NCBI GenBank assembly: GCA_963765935.1
Contig: CAVXXX010000001.1
Location: forward strand, 1,116,001-1,180,000
DNA: 64,000 nucleotides
DNA from: JAMXLG01 sp963765935
GTDB taxonomy: Bacteria > Vulcanimicrobiota > Vulcanimicrobiia > Vulcanimicrobiales > Vulcanimicrobiaceae
Reading direction: 5' to 3'
A program made the translations under genes and the position numbers. Positions within the stretch are counted from its first letter, which is position 1, and each line of letters opens with the position of its first letter. This document shows positions 50,302-58,256 of this stretch, one piece after another. Under the pieces are notes generated by a model, which did not search any database, was not told where the DNA came from, and saw only the letters and a program-made list of their open reading frames with translations.

Positions 50302-50493
50302 ATGTCTCAGCCGGTCTTCAACGGTTATGTCCGCACGAAACAAGCGTTGATTTTTGTGGGCGTTGTAAGCAACGGCCGTGGGCAGCCGTATCTCGACGAT
50401 CCCAGTTTCAAACTCGCCGATGCCGACGGCATACTTGCGGATACCCGCGCAATGGCACCGAGCACGTGCACATTGCCTCGCACAAATCAATGA
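50302..50493 (+). CDS. Possible 63-residue small protein or gene remnant
   Basis: ATG 50302 follows GAAGG and the frame reads SQPVFNGYVRTKQALIFVGV and ADADGILADTRAMAP. The middle looks protein-like but the end (STCTLPRTNQ) does not. It lies in the about 310-bp gap between the sigma gene and the convergent oxidase cluster. Nothing else is evident in that gap. It may be a small real gene, a target of the divergent ECF sigma, or a truncated remnant. Confidence 0.35.
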   Translation: MSQPVFNGYVRTKQALIFVGVVSNGRGQPYLDDPSFKLADADGILADTRAMAPSTCTLPRTNQ

Positions 50494-50509
50494 ACGACTG
50501 AGGTGCTTT

Positions 50510-50740
50510 CTATGGGTTCGTCGATCGTGAGGACGAGATCGACGGCATTGAGCCGAGGTCCACGCGAAGCGTTTTTTGCGACGGCCACAGGTGGCCGAAG
50601 CCCGACAGAAAGCACGAGAGAAAGCCCATGATGAAGATGCCGACGACGCCGGTGGCAAGCGCAATAAACGCTTCTTTGCCGATGCCGCGCGATTGCGGAA
50701 CCTTGCTGAAATCGACGTATTCGCTATCGTGAACGATCAT
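50510..50740 (-). CDS. Small membrane protein of oxidase cluster
   Basis: 76 residues: DSEYVDFSKVPQSRGIGKE, one membrane helix (AFIALATGVVGIFIMGFLSCF), then a short polar tail rich in Ser and Pro. It is the last gene of the cytochrome oxidase operon. Its ATG overlaps the previous stop (ATGA). Possibly a small accessory or assembly subunit; no family recognised. The Ser-rich end ISSSRSTNP is unusual. Confidence 0.65.
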   Translation of the reverse strand: MIVHDSEYVDFSKVPQSRGIGKEAFIALATGVVGIFIMGFLSCFLSGFGHLWPSQKTLRVDLGSMPSISSSRSTNP

Positions 50741-50949
50741 GCGGCACCACCAGGGAAGCGTCCAAGAACGCCGGCGCCCGCCAGAGTCGCAATGACGGCG
50801 CCGATGCACAGCAATAAGAGCATTAACTTGAAGACTTGATTGTCGATTCCGGGGGTCTTCCAATCGTTCTTCAGCGCAACCGCCGACGTCCAAGCGACGA
50901 TGATGCCACCCAGGATGGCGATGATGTGCTCGATCATGACAACACTCAT
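50737..50949 (-). CDS. Two-helix small membrane protein of oxidase cluster (subunit IV-like)
   Basis: 70 residues with two membrane helices (EHIIAILGGIIVAWTSAVAL and VFKLMLLLLCIGAVIATLAGA). In size and position after subunit III it resembles CtaF/CoxD-type subunit IV or a related accessory, but the sequence match is weak. ATG 50949 follows TAGGA. Its stop overlaps the ATG of the next small gene. Function inferred from operon position only. Confidence 0.7.
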   Translation of the reverse strand: MSVVMIEHIIAILGGIIVAWTSAVALKNDWKTPGIDNQVFKLMLLLLCIGAVIATLAGAGVLGRFPGGAA

Positions 50950-50957
50950 AGCAGATC

Positions 50958-51581
50958 CTAAATCAAATAGAAGATTGAGAAGAGCACGACCCAGATGACG
51001 TCGACGAAGTGCCAGTACAACGTGCCTGCGGTGAGGCCGAAGTATTTGTTCTTCGTATAAACGCCGTGGATCGACTGCAGCAATATGATGAACAGGTACA
51101 CGACGCCGACCGACACGTGGAAACCGTGCATGCCGGTGAGCGTGAAGAACGACGCGCCGAAGATTCCGCTGCCGCCCCACGTGACGTGTTCGTTGTAGAT
51201 CAGGTTCGTGTATTCGTACGCCTGACCGCCCAAGAAGCCGGCTCCGAGTAGAATCGTCGCGATCATAAAGAGTGCGTATCGATTGAAATGACCGTGCTTC
51301 CAGTTTTCGAGCGCATAGTGCATCGTAGCACCCGAACCGAACAGAATCACCGAGTTGACTGCGGCGAACGCGACGTCCAGGTGATGGATACCGGGCGGCG
51401 GCCATCCTTGACCGCTGTTGCGCATATAGAAATACGCGAAGATAAACGACGAGAACAGCACGCAGTCGGAGATCAGGAAGAGCAGGAAGCCCTGGAGACG
51501 CAGGTCGCGTGTCTCCGCATAAAGGGGATCTGCTTCTTCTACCTGCGGTTCGTGCCCGTAGAGTAGATTTGCAACCGCCAT
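50958..51581 (-). CDS. ctaE: Cytochrome c oxidase subunit III
   Basis: 207 residues with five helices, the short bacterial form. It contains LISDCVLFSSFIFAYFYMR, GASFFTLTGMHGFHVSVGV and YWHFVDVIWVVLFSIFYLI, all CoxC/CtaE signatures. It stabilises subunit I of the oxidase. ATG 51581 lies 3 bp after the ctaD stop, with AGGAG inside the end of ctaD. Sits between ctaD and two small membrane proteins. Confidence 0.94.
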   Translation of the reverse strand: MAVANLLYGHEPQVEEADPLYAETRDLRLQGFLLFLISDCVLFSSFIFAYFYMRNSGQGWPPPGIHHLDVAFAAVNSVILFGSGATMHYALENWKHGHFNRYALFMIATILLGAGFLGGQAYEYTNLIYNEHVTWGGSGIFGASFFTLTGMHGFHVSVGVVYLFIILLQSIHGVYTKNKYFGLTAGTLYWHFVDVIWVVLFSIFYLI

Positions 51582-51584
51582 CCT

Positions 51585-53255
51585 CTAGTGTGCTCCTACC
51601 GTAACCGGCGTATCGGTGAGTTCTTCGTCCAATCCCTTATACGGTAACGGCTGACCGAAATCGTACGGCAAACCATAGACGGTCGGGATGTGCTTGAAAT
51701 TGTAATAGTGCGGGGGCGATGGAATCTGCCACTCGAGCGTGCGCGCGCCCCATGGATTCGGGCCGGCCTTCTTCCCGTTGCGCAGACTCACCATCACGTT
51801 CACGAAGAAGATCAGGATTGCGAGCGTCATCACATACGATGAAATCGACGAGAACTGATTCCAGAACGTGAATTGCGGATCGTACTCGGGAACGCGACGC
51901 GGCATGCCGAGCGTACCGAGCCAGTGTTGCGGCAAGAACGTTCCGTTGAAGCCGATGAAGAACAGCCAGAAGTGCCATTTGCCGAGCCTCTCGCTCAGCA
52001 AACGTCCGCTCATTTTCGGGAAGTAGAAATACATGCCGGCGAAGATGCCCATGAGGGATCCACCGACGAGCACGTAGTGGAAGTGCGCGACGACGAAGTA
52101 CGTGCCGTGCACGTGTAAATCGAACGGGACTGCGGCGAGGAACACCCCGGTGATACCGCCGAGCGTGAAGAGCGCAAGGAATCCGCACGCGAAGAGCATC
52201 GAGGTCGTGTAGTGGATCTTGCCGCCCCATAGCGTCGCAACCCACGAGAAGATCTTCACGCCGGTCGGAATTGCGATCGTGAACGTGAGAATCATGAACG
52301 GAAGCTGCAGATACGGCGCGAGGCCCGAGGTGAACATGTGGTGCGCCCAGACCATGAAGCCCGCGAGCGCAATCGCCATCGACGAGAACGCGATCATTTT
52401 ATAACCGAAGATCGGTTTGCGCGCGAACGTCGGGATGATCTCCGAGATCATACCGAACGCCGGGAGAACCATAATGTAGACGGCCGGATGCGAATAGAAC
52501 CAGAACATGTGCTGCCAGAGCACCGGGCTTCCACCCTTGGTCGGATCGAAGAACGGCACGCCGAACTGGCGCTCCATAAACAGTGCGGCGAGCACGGCGG
52601 CAAGCGCCGTCGTTGCAATCATCAGCAGCGGAGCCGTCGCGAGCTGCGCCCAGCAGAAGAGCGGCATGCGCGTGAACGTCATACCGGGGGCGCGCATCTG
52701 GAACATCGTGACGACGAAGTTGATACCGGTGAGCGTCGAGCTAACGCCGACGAAGAAGATGGCCGCTGCCCACATCGATGTACCGGGACCGGCTTGCAGC
52801 GACATCGGCGGATACTCGGTCCAACCGGCGACCGGCGCGCCCATCAAGAACGACGAGAAGAGCATCAACCCCGAGATCGGGAAGATCCAGTAGCTCAACA
52901 TGTTGAGCCATGGGAACGCGACGTCACGGGCACCGATCTGCAGCGGCATGATCACGTTGCCGAATCCGCCGGTAATCAGGGGAATGATGACGAGCCACAC
53001 CATCGCGGAGCCGTGCACCGAATACACTTCGTTGTAGGTATCCGGGCTCACGAAACCGCCGTTCGCGTGCAGCAGCTGCGTACGAATCACTTCCGCCAGC
53101 AATCCGGCCATGATCATGAAGACGAAGCCGGTAATCAGGTACTGAATGCCGATGATCTTGTGATCGAGCGAAAAGACGTACCGTCGAATGAATCCTTGCG
53201 GCTCCGGATGGATGTGGTCGGCAATACCGCCCGTGTGTACCGCTGCTGTTGACAT
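51585..53255 (-). CDS. ctaD: Cytochrome c oxidase subunit I
   Basis: 556 residues, twelve helices, catalytic core of a heme-copper oxidase that reduces O2 and pumps protons. The N-terminal SLDHKIIGIQYLITGF, FWFYSHPAVYIMVLPAFGM (CuB histidine and the HPxxY crosslink), HHMFTSG and GTYFVVAHFHYVLVGG are all present. The YSHPAVY tyrosine marks A-type oxidases, fitting the caa3 type with the subunit II heme domain. ATG 53255 with GGGAG upstream. Follows ctaC on the same strand. Confidence 0.97.
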   Translation of the reverse strand: MSTAAVHTGGIADHIHPEPQGFIRRYVFSLDHKIIGIQYLITGFVFMIMAGLLAEVIRTQLLHANGGFVSPDTYNEVYSVHGSAMVWLVIIPLITGGFGNVIMPLQIGARDVAFPWLNMLSYWIFPISGLMLFSSFLMGAPVAGWTEYPPMSLQAGPGTSMWAAAIFFVGVSSTLTGINFVVTMFQMRAPGMTFTRMPLFCWAQLATAPLLMIATTALAAVLAALFMERQFGVPFFDPTKGGSPVLWQHMFWFYSHPAVYIMVLPAFGMISEIIPTFARKPIFGYKMIAFSSMAIALAGFMVWAHHMFTSGLAPYLQLPFMILTFTIAIPTGVKIFSWVATLWGGKIHYTTSMLFACGFLALFTLGGITGVFLAAVPFDLHVHGTYFVVAHFHYVLVGGSLMGIFAGMYFYFPKMSGRLLSERLGKWHFWLFFIGFNGTFLPQHWLGTLGMPRRVPEYDPQFTFWNQFSSISSYVMTLAILIFFVNVMVSLRNGKKAGPNPWGARTLEWQIPSPPHYYNFKHIPTVYGLPYDFGQPLPYKGLDEELTDTPVTVGAH

Positions 53256-53277
53256 AATCTCGTGCTACTCCCGGTGG

Positions 53278-54417
53278 TTACTTTAACGAATTCAGGTAGG
53301 CGACTAGATTTGCGATATCTTTGTCGCTGAGGCCGTTGGCGGTCGCATTTGGCATCACGCCCATGTCGCCCTTAAAGCCTTGTTGCAGAATTTTCGCGAC
53401 GTTCGCCGGCGTCGCATCATCGCCGTCGACGAGTTTCGGATGCGAAGGATCGTGCAGCACACCCTTGAGGCCGGGGCCGACGATGCGCTGTGAGAACGGG
53501 CCGATCGCATGACAGGCGCTGCACTTGGTTTGGAACATCGTCTGTCCCGCGGTGACGTCGCCGCCGGCGAGATTCACCGTTCCGGTCGACGTCGTCGGAA
53601 GCGCGTCACTTACATTGGCGTTCTTGACTTGCCAACCGTGATACCATTTCTGGAAATCTCCCGGCGTATCGATTACGACGTACTGCGCGCCGGGATTCTT
53701 TTGTCCGTTCGCACCCGGCACGGTGGCGTTCATCATGCCGTGCTGCGTGCCGCAGAACTCGGTGCAGATGATCGGGTAGCGACCTGGACGCGTCGGCGTG
53801 AAGCGAATCGTATTGATGAGGCCCGGCACCATGTCGGCCTTCAAGCGGATATCCGGAATCCAGAACGAGTGAATGACGTCGGTCGACGTAACATTTAATA
53901 CGACCGGCTGTCCAGCCGGCAGATGCATCTCGTCGGTGACTTCGCCGTGAATCTGCGGATAGCGGAACGTGTAGTACCACTGGTGTCCGATCGACTCGAC
54001 CACGAGGCCATTTGCCGGTTGCGCAACTTGAATTCCGTACCAAATCCGTACGCTGAGGATCGAGAGCAACACGACGAAGAGCGTCGGAATCAGCGTCCAC
54101 CACAACTCGAGCGTGTGGTTGTCGTGAATTTGCACGCCGATCGCATCGGCCGGTTCACCCTGGCGCACACGGTACGCCACCATGAAATAGATGATGTAGC
54201 CGCAGACGTAAATGTAGAGCGCGGATCCGGTGGCGGCCATGAAGCGAAGCAATGCGTCGATCTGAATGCCGGGCTGTGCGGCAACGACCGGCATCAAAAT
54301 GCTGATCGGCGTGACAATCCAGAAGATGATCGCCGCGATCGATAGCAGGCCGAGGACCAGCGTAACAGACCAAAAGCCACGACCGAGCCGTACGGCCGAG
54401 GCGCGATTCTCTACCAA
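53278..54417 (-). CDS. ctaC: Cytochrome c oxidase subunit II with fused cytochrome c domain (caa3 type)
   Basis: 379 residues: three N-terminal hydrophobic segments, a cupredoxin domain with the CuA site C218-x3-C222-x3-H226-x2-M229 in CTEFCGTQHGMM, and a C-terminal class I cytochrome c with CSACH (299-303) and the distal methionine near 355 (GVMPN). This fused form accepts electrons directly in caa3 oxidases. The TTG start follows AGGAGAG. First gene of ctaC-ctaD-ctaE plus two small membrane genes; heme A comes from ctaA-ctaB on the other strand. Confidence 0.96.
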   Translation of the reverse strand: MVENRASAVRLGRGFWSVTLVLGLLSIAAIIFWIVTPISILMPVVAAQPGIQIDALLRFMAATGSALYIYVCGYIIYFMVAYRVRQGEPADAIGVQIHDNHTLELWWTLIPTLFVVLLSILSVRIWYGIQVAQPANGLVVESIGHQWYYTFRYPQIHGEVTDEMHLPAGQPVVLNVTSTDVIHSFWIPDIRLKADMVPGLINTIRFTPTRPGRYPIICTEFCGTQHGMMNATVPGANGQKNPGAQYVVIDTPGDFQKWYHGWQVKNANVSDALPTTSTGTVNLAGGDVTAGQTMFQTKCSACHAIGPFSQRIVGPGLKGVLHDPSHPKLVDGDDATPANVAKILQQGFKGDMGVMPNATANGLSDKDIANLVAYLNSLK

Positions 54418-54496
54418 AGAACTCTCTCCTAAACCCGCGAGTCTACTTTTTTAAACTATAGATTTGCGCACCCTGTTCACGCATCGACTTTAGCGG

Positions 54497-55186
54497 TCAT
54501 GCGTCCGGGTGCCCTTTTGCCGCGCGAGCGGCGAACTCCCGGACAAGCGCGTCGACGTTCGTAATAGCGGTACCCACGACGACGGCATCCGCACCACTCG
54601 AAAAGGCCTTTGCAACGTCATCCGGGCGAGCGACGCCACCCTCGGCGATGACGAAAGTATCTAATTCTGCGAATTCGCCCACGAGCGAGAGCGCAGGCAA
54701 GGGACTTCCTTTTGTTTCGGTTGTGTATCCGCAAAGTGTCGTCGCAACGATATCGGCTTCGGCCGACTGCGCGCACACGCCGTCGCTGCCGGTCGCGCAA
54801 TCCGCCATGGCGAGCCGCCCCTCGGCATGAATAGCGGCCACCAGATCGTCGACCGACGTTCCGCCCGGCCGCGTACGGCCCGTCGCGTCAAAAGCAATGA
54901 TCTCCGCGCCGGTCGTTGCTATTTCGCGTACCTCATCGAGCGTCGGCGTAATATACGGCTCGAAGCCTTCGTACTCTCGCTTGATAATGCCGACGATCGG
55001 TATCCGGATGCGCGCGCGGGCCGCCGAAAGATTTGCGACCCCTTGCATCCGGACTGCAACTGCGCCGTTCGCTTCCGCTGCAGCCGCCATTGCGGCAAGA
55101 ACGTACGGATCGTCGATTGCGGAGCCGGGCCACGCTTGAACGGATACGATCAATCCGCCACGCAACGCATCGAGAACGTGCTTCAC
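54497..55186 (-). CDS. nanE: N-acetylmannosamine-6-phosphate 2-epimerase
   Basis: 229 residues, a TIM barrel matching NanE, which converts ManNAc-6-phosphate to GlcNAc-6-phosphate. Key residues: R46 in VRMQG, K69 in GIIKREYEG, followed by PYITPT, FDATGRTRPGG, ATTLCGYT and E182 in IAEGG. It is the last gene of an FAD oxidoreductase, ImmA/IrrE-like, kinase, nanE operon. The GTG start overlaps the kinase stop (GTGA). No nagA or nagB follows inside the window. Family secure. Confidence 0.92.
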   Translation of the reverse strand: MKHVLDALRGGLIVSVQAWPGSAIDDPYVLAAMAAAAEANGAVAVRMQGVANLSAARARIRIPIVGIIKREYEGFEPYITPTLDEVREIATTGAEIIAFDATGRTRPGGTSVDDLVAAIHAEGRLAMADCATGSDGVCAQSAEADIVATTLCGYTTETKGSPLPALSLVGEFAELDTFVIAEGGVARPDDVAKAFSSGADAVVVGTAITNVDALVREFAARAAKGHPDA

Positions 55187-56064
55187 GCGCGCCGGGCCAA
55201 CACGAGCGCGCCCTCAACCGGCTCTCCGCGCGGTTCAACCAGCGTCGCAGATGGGAGTTCTTCAGCGAGTGACTGCGCGATGCGGGCGCGCAGCCACGGA
55301 TCGGCGACCAAGCCGCCGACACATGCAACCGACATTGCTTCGGTGCGTCCGCGTGCCGCGCGCGCCGCGAGTTTCGCCAGCTCGCGCGCTCCTGCTGCCG
55401 GCGGATCGCAAAGACACGGACATCCCTCGTTGTTCTTCGCTGCATCGATGCAGACAGGCGCGAACGACGCGAGACTCGCGCGCGTCACGTCACCGACGTA
55501 AAAGGCGCGTACGAGTTCGCGCAGCGTGTGCACGTCGAAAAAACTCAAGAGCGCGCGCGTACCTTCGCAGTCACCATGATACGTTGCAAGCGCTATCGCG
55601 CTGCGTGCGATCCAAAACGCACTGCCTTCGTCGCCGAAAAGATAGCCCCACCCGCCTTCAAAATGAGTGGTTCCATCGGCAAAGACAGCGTACGCCGCCG
55701 AGCCGGTGCCCGCAATAACGACGACGCCCGGCTCTCCGCCAAGCGCACCTGCATGCGCGATCACCGTATCGTGGACGAGTCGCACCTGAGTGCCCGGTAA
55801 GCGGGGCTCCGCGCCGTACACGCGTCCTTCGTAACCCGATATGCCGGCTACGATTGCATCGAATCGCGTTTCCGCCGGAAGACCCGCATTGTCAACCGCA
55901 TCGGCGAGCGCACCTTCGAGCGCGTCGCGCAGGCGGGTCGATCGCGCGTCCGCCCCGATTTCGTCAGCGGGACCGGCGTAGCCGAAGGCGATCGCCCCTC
56001 CCTCGCCGCCGGCGATGGCAGCGGTGGTAGACGACTGTCCCGCATCGATGCCGGCGAAGAGCAA
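55183..56064 (-). CDS. BadF/BadG-type N-acetylglucosamine/ManNAc kinase
   Basis: About 293 residues with the ASKHA fold: GIDAGQSSTTAAIAG, VHDTVIAHAGALGGEPGVVV, GTGSAAYAVFADGTTHFEG and GGLVADPWLRARI. The family includes mammalian-type GlcNAc kinases and 2-hydroxyacyl-CoA dehydratase activators. Here the downstream nanE favours a sugar kinase making ManNAc- or GlcNAc-6-phosphate. I start at TTG 56064, 4 bp after the upstream stop; longer frames mirror the ImmA/IrrE-like gene. The activator role is excluded by the absence of its dehydratase partner. Confidence 0.85.
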   Translation of the reverse strand: MLFAGIDAGQSSTTAAIAGGEGGAIAFGYAGPADEIGADARSTRLRDALEGALADAVDNAGLPAETRFDAIVAGISGYEGRVYGAEPRLPGTQVRLVHDTVIAHAGALGGEPGVVVIAGTGSAAYAVFADGTTHFEGGWGYLFGDEGSAFWIARSAIALATYHGDCEGTRALLSFFDVHTLRELVRAFYVGDVTRASLASFAPVCIDAAKNNEGCPCLCDPPAAGARELAKLAARAARGRTEAMSVACVGGLVADPWLRARIAQSLAEELPSATLVEPRGEPVEGALVLARRA

Positions 56065-56068
56065 GCGC

Positions 56069-56371
56069 TTATCCGTATTCGAGCAATCTACGCGCGAAGT
56101 CGTTCGCGGCGATCTCCCGGTCTTTACGTTCCTGCAAACGCGAGATTTCACCAATTGCCTCGCGATGATGATAGAGCTCGTGTCCGACGGAAATGACGAC
56201 GAACTCGCCGAGCTCCGCCGGCGTCATCTGCTCTGCAACACGCGAGTTGATCCGAATCGCCGGCCCGGCCGGATCGTACTCGGAACGCAATTCATCGACA
56301 CCCCAGTCACCGAGGTCGGCAAATGCGACGGTAATGCCGTATTCGCGCGCTAATTTCAATGCCGTATTCAA
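56069..56371 (-). CDS. Minimal ImmA/IrrE-like zinc metallopeptidase
   Basis: 100 residues, apparently just a COG2856/DUF955 peptidase core: the zinc motif HELYH at 64-68 in SVGHELYHHREA, and a downstream glutamate in EIAANDFARRLL (E86) matching the family's third ligand region. No helix-turn-helix or other domain. Such peptidases usually cleave repressors to induce stress or mobile-element genes; here it is embedded in an amino-sugar operon. The TTG start overlaps the FAD-oxidoreductase stop (TTGA). Whether it is active is unknown. Confidence 0.75.
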   Translation of the reverse strand: MNTALKLAREYGITVAFADLGDWGVDELRSEYDPAGPAIRINSRVAEQMTPAELGEFVVISVGHELYHHREAIGEISRLQERKDREIAANDFARRLLEYG

Positions 56372-57723
56372 GCGGTTCTCCGTAAATCGACGCCGTCGTT
56401 CATCAATGTACGGCGTAGTTCATCGCCCTCCACGGCGCTTACATTCACGTTGCGCTCATTCGCGAGCACTGCCGCAGTTCCGGCTGCTTGACCGAGCGTC
56501 ATGACGGTCGGCGTCAAGCGAGTCGATGCAAGCGCTTCGTGTGTCGTCGAAATGCAACGGCCCGCAACCAGCAATTGTTCGCGATTGACGGGGACCAAAC
56601 AACGATACGGTATTTCGTAACTTGCGCCGGGTGCAAGCCGGTGCGTCGTTGTTCCGCTTCCGCTCGGATTGTGAATGTCGATCGGATATGCGCTGCGCGC
56701 GACGGCATCGTCGAAATGCCGGCCCTGCAAGATATCTTCGGCAGTGAGCGTGTAGCGGCCGACGATGCGGCGCGATTCGCGAATGCCGACTTGCGCGCCG
56801 GTCGCCGCGATGCGCGCGTTCTCGAACCCGGGAACGCGTTCGCGGAAAAACTGCAACAACTGCATCACCTGCAATCGCGCTTCGACTTCGGCGCGCGTCA
56901 AGTCGTCGGGATCGAGCGGATCGATATCCGTTACGCGCGTCATGTTCACCGTCACTTCATCGGGGTACGGCGAAATGAAGAACGACACCAATTCGCGCGG
57001 AATGTCGACCGTTCCGTCCCGTTTTGCCTCCTCCCACAGATCGTAGAGACCGGCAACGGCAGTGAGCGCGTGCGCAGTGCGTTCGTGCGCTTTGAGGGAC
57101 GTGCGCATTTGATCCGCATGCATGCGCACGTATGTAGCCGTTTTCGTGAGATCGACGTGACTCAAGCGAAACATCAGACTCGCCGGCTGAACGCGGCCGC
57201 GTTCGTCACCCTTTTGTGTAGGGACGCCCGCGGCATATGCGACATAGGCGTCAGCGGTCGCATCGATTACCACGCGCGCGCGGTAACTGCGTCCACCGCC
57301 GACCGTAGCGACGTTTGCGCCGGTGACGCGGTCGTCCTCGACGAGCGAGGCGAGAAACCATGCGTGCAAGAGCAGATCGACCTTCGCCTCGCGCATCATC
57401 TCGAAGAGGAGCGCTTTGTGAATCTCGGGATCGAACGGCGTAATCGTCGGGACGTAATCGGATGAATCGCGAAGATGGCCCGGCGATCCGCCACGTCGCA
57501 CGAGCCGCTCGACCATTTCTTGAGCGATGCCGCCGACAATGCGCTCCTCGCCGGAATGAAACGTCATCCATGGTCCGACCATCGACGCGGTCGCCGTGCC
57601 GCCGAGAAAACCATATCGCTCGACGAGCAGCACGCGCGCGCCGTGACGCGCGGCGGCTAGGGCAGCTGCGCAGCCTGCGTTCCCACCGCCGACAATCAAT
57701 ACGTCGTACGAACTCGTCGTCAT
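56368..57723 (-). CDS. FAD-dependent oxidoreductase, secondary-metabolism/sugar-linked type
   Basis: 451 residues of the FAD-dependent oxidoreductase family often found next to carbohydrate genes (PF12831-like). The dinucleotide fold is VGGGNAGCAAALAAARHGAR near the start. YGFLGGTATASMVGPW, ATADAYVAYAAG and the C-terminal VAGRCISTTHEALASTRLTP with AAGTAAVLA are typical. It may oxidise or dehydrate a sugar derivative. First gene of the operon with the ImmA/IrrE-like, kinase and nanE genes. ATG 57723. Reaction not known. Confidence 0.88.
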   Translation of the reverse strand: MTTSSYDVLIVGGGNAGCAAALAAARHGARVLLVERYGFLGGTATASMVGPWMTFHSGEERIVGGIAQEMVERLVRRGGSPGHLRDSSDYVPTITPFDPEIHKALLFEMMREAKVDLLLHAWFLASLVEDDRVTGANVATVGGGRSYRARVVIDATADAYVAYAAGVPTQKGDERGRVQPASLMFRLSHVDLTKTATYVRMHADQMRTSLKAHERTAHALTAVAGLYDLWEEAKRDGTVDIPRELVSFFISPYPDEVTVNMTRVTDIDPLDPDDLTRAEVEARLQVMQLLQFFRERVPGFENARIAATGAQVGIRESRRIVGRYTLTAEDILQGRHFDDAVARSAYPIDIHNPSGSGTTTHRLAPGASYEIPYRCLVPVNREQLLVAGRCISTTHEALASTRLTPTVMTLGQAAGTAAVLANERNVNVSAVEGDELRRTLMNDGVDLRRTA

Positions 57724-57795
57724 GATGAACTAACGTTCGCCCTTCGGCGTGATGCTACGGAGGCCATTTTACGTTAGGGGCCAAGGACCGCTGCG

Positions 57796-58191
57796 ATGAT
57801 TCCGGGGGTGGATAGTGACGATCGAAACTGGGCGATCTATGCCAATGCCGCGGGTCTGCTCGTCTTTACGAACATTCCGTTCGCCAATCTCATCGCAACG
57901 CTGTTCGTATGGTTGAAGCTGCGCAACGATGCAAATAAACCGTTCGCACGCGCGCACGCCGCGACGGCACTGAATTTTCAAATCACCTGGACGATCTTCG
58001 CGTTTTGCTTCATTGCGTTACTCGTAGCCATTGCAGCGAGCGGCGGCCGGTTCTCCACGCTCTTTCCGACGATCGTTGGTGCATACATCGCGCTCGCGGT
58101 CCTCAACGTAATCCTCTCCGTTCTCGGATGCGCGCGTGCCAGCGACGTAAAAGGATATCGCTACCCGCTCAGCATCCCGTTCGTACGTTAA
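57796..58191 (+). CDS. DUF4870 membrane protein
   Basis: 131 residues, three to four helices: NWAIYANAAGLLVFTNIPFAN, the conserved N-F/Q helix AATALNFQITWTIFAFCFIAL, and TIVGAYIALAVLNVILSVLGC, then a short tail. The ALNFQ signature and helix order fit DUF4870. ATG follows AAGGA. Diverges from the FAD oxidoreductase operon across 72 bp and precedes a methyltransferase gene. No known function. Confidence 0.85.
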   Translation: MIPGVDSDDRNWAIYANAAGLLVFTNIPFANLIATLFVWLKLRNDANKPFARAHAATALNFQITWTIFAFCFIALLVAIAASGGRFSTLFPTIVGAYIALAVLNVILSVLGCARASDVKGYRYPLSIPFVR

Positions 58192-58256
58192 CTGCTCGTC
58201 AAAAGCATGCTCGCCTGCTAGGAATGCACGCGTGCGGGTTCGCAGTCTGAGGCGAC

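Noticed and set aside
52338..53252. Plus-strand frame opposite ctaD
   Set aside because: Very rich in Arg, His and Glu, the typical antisense of a hydrophobic protein gene.
56488..57465. Plus-strand frame opposite the FAD oxidoreductase
   Set aside because: Arg/Asp-rich shadow without domain signals.
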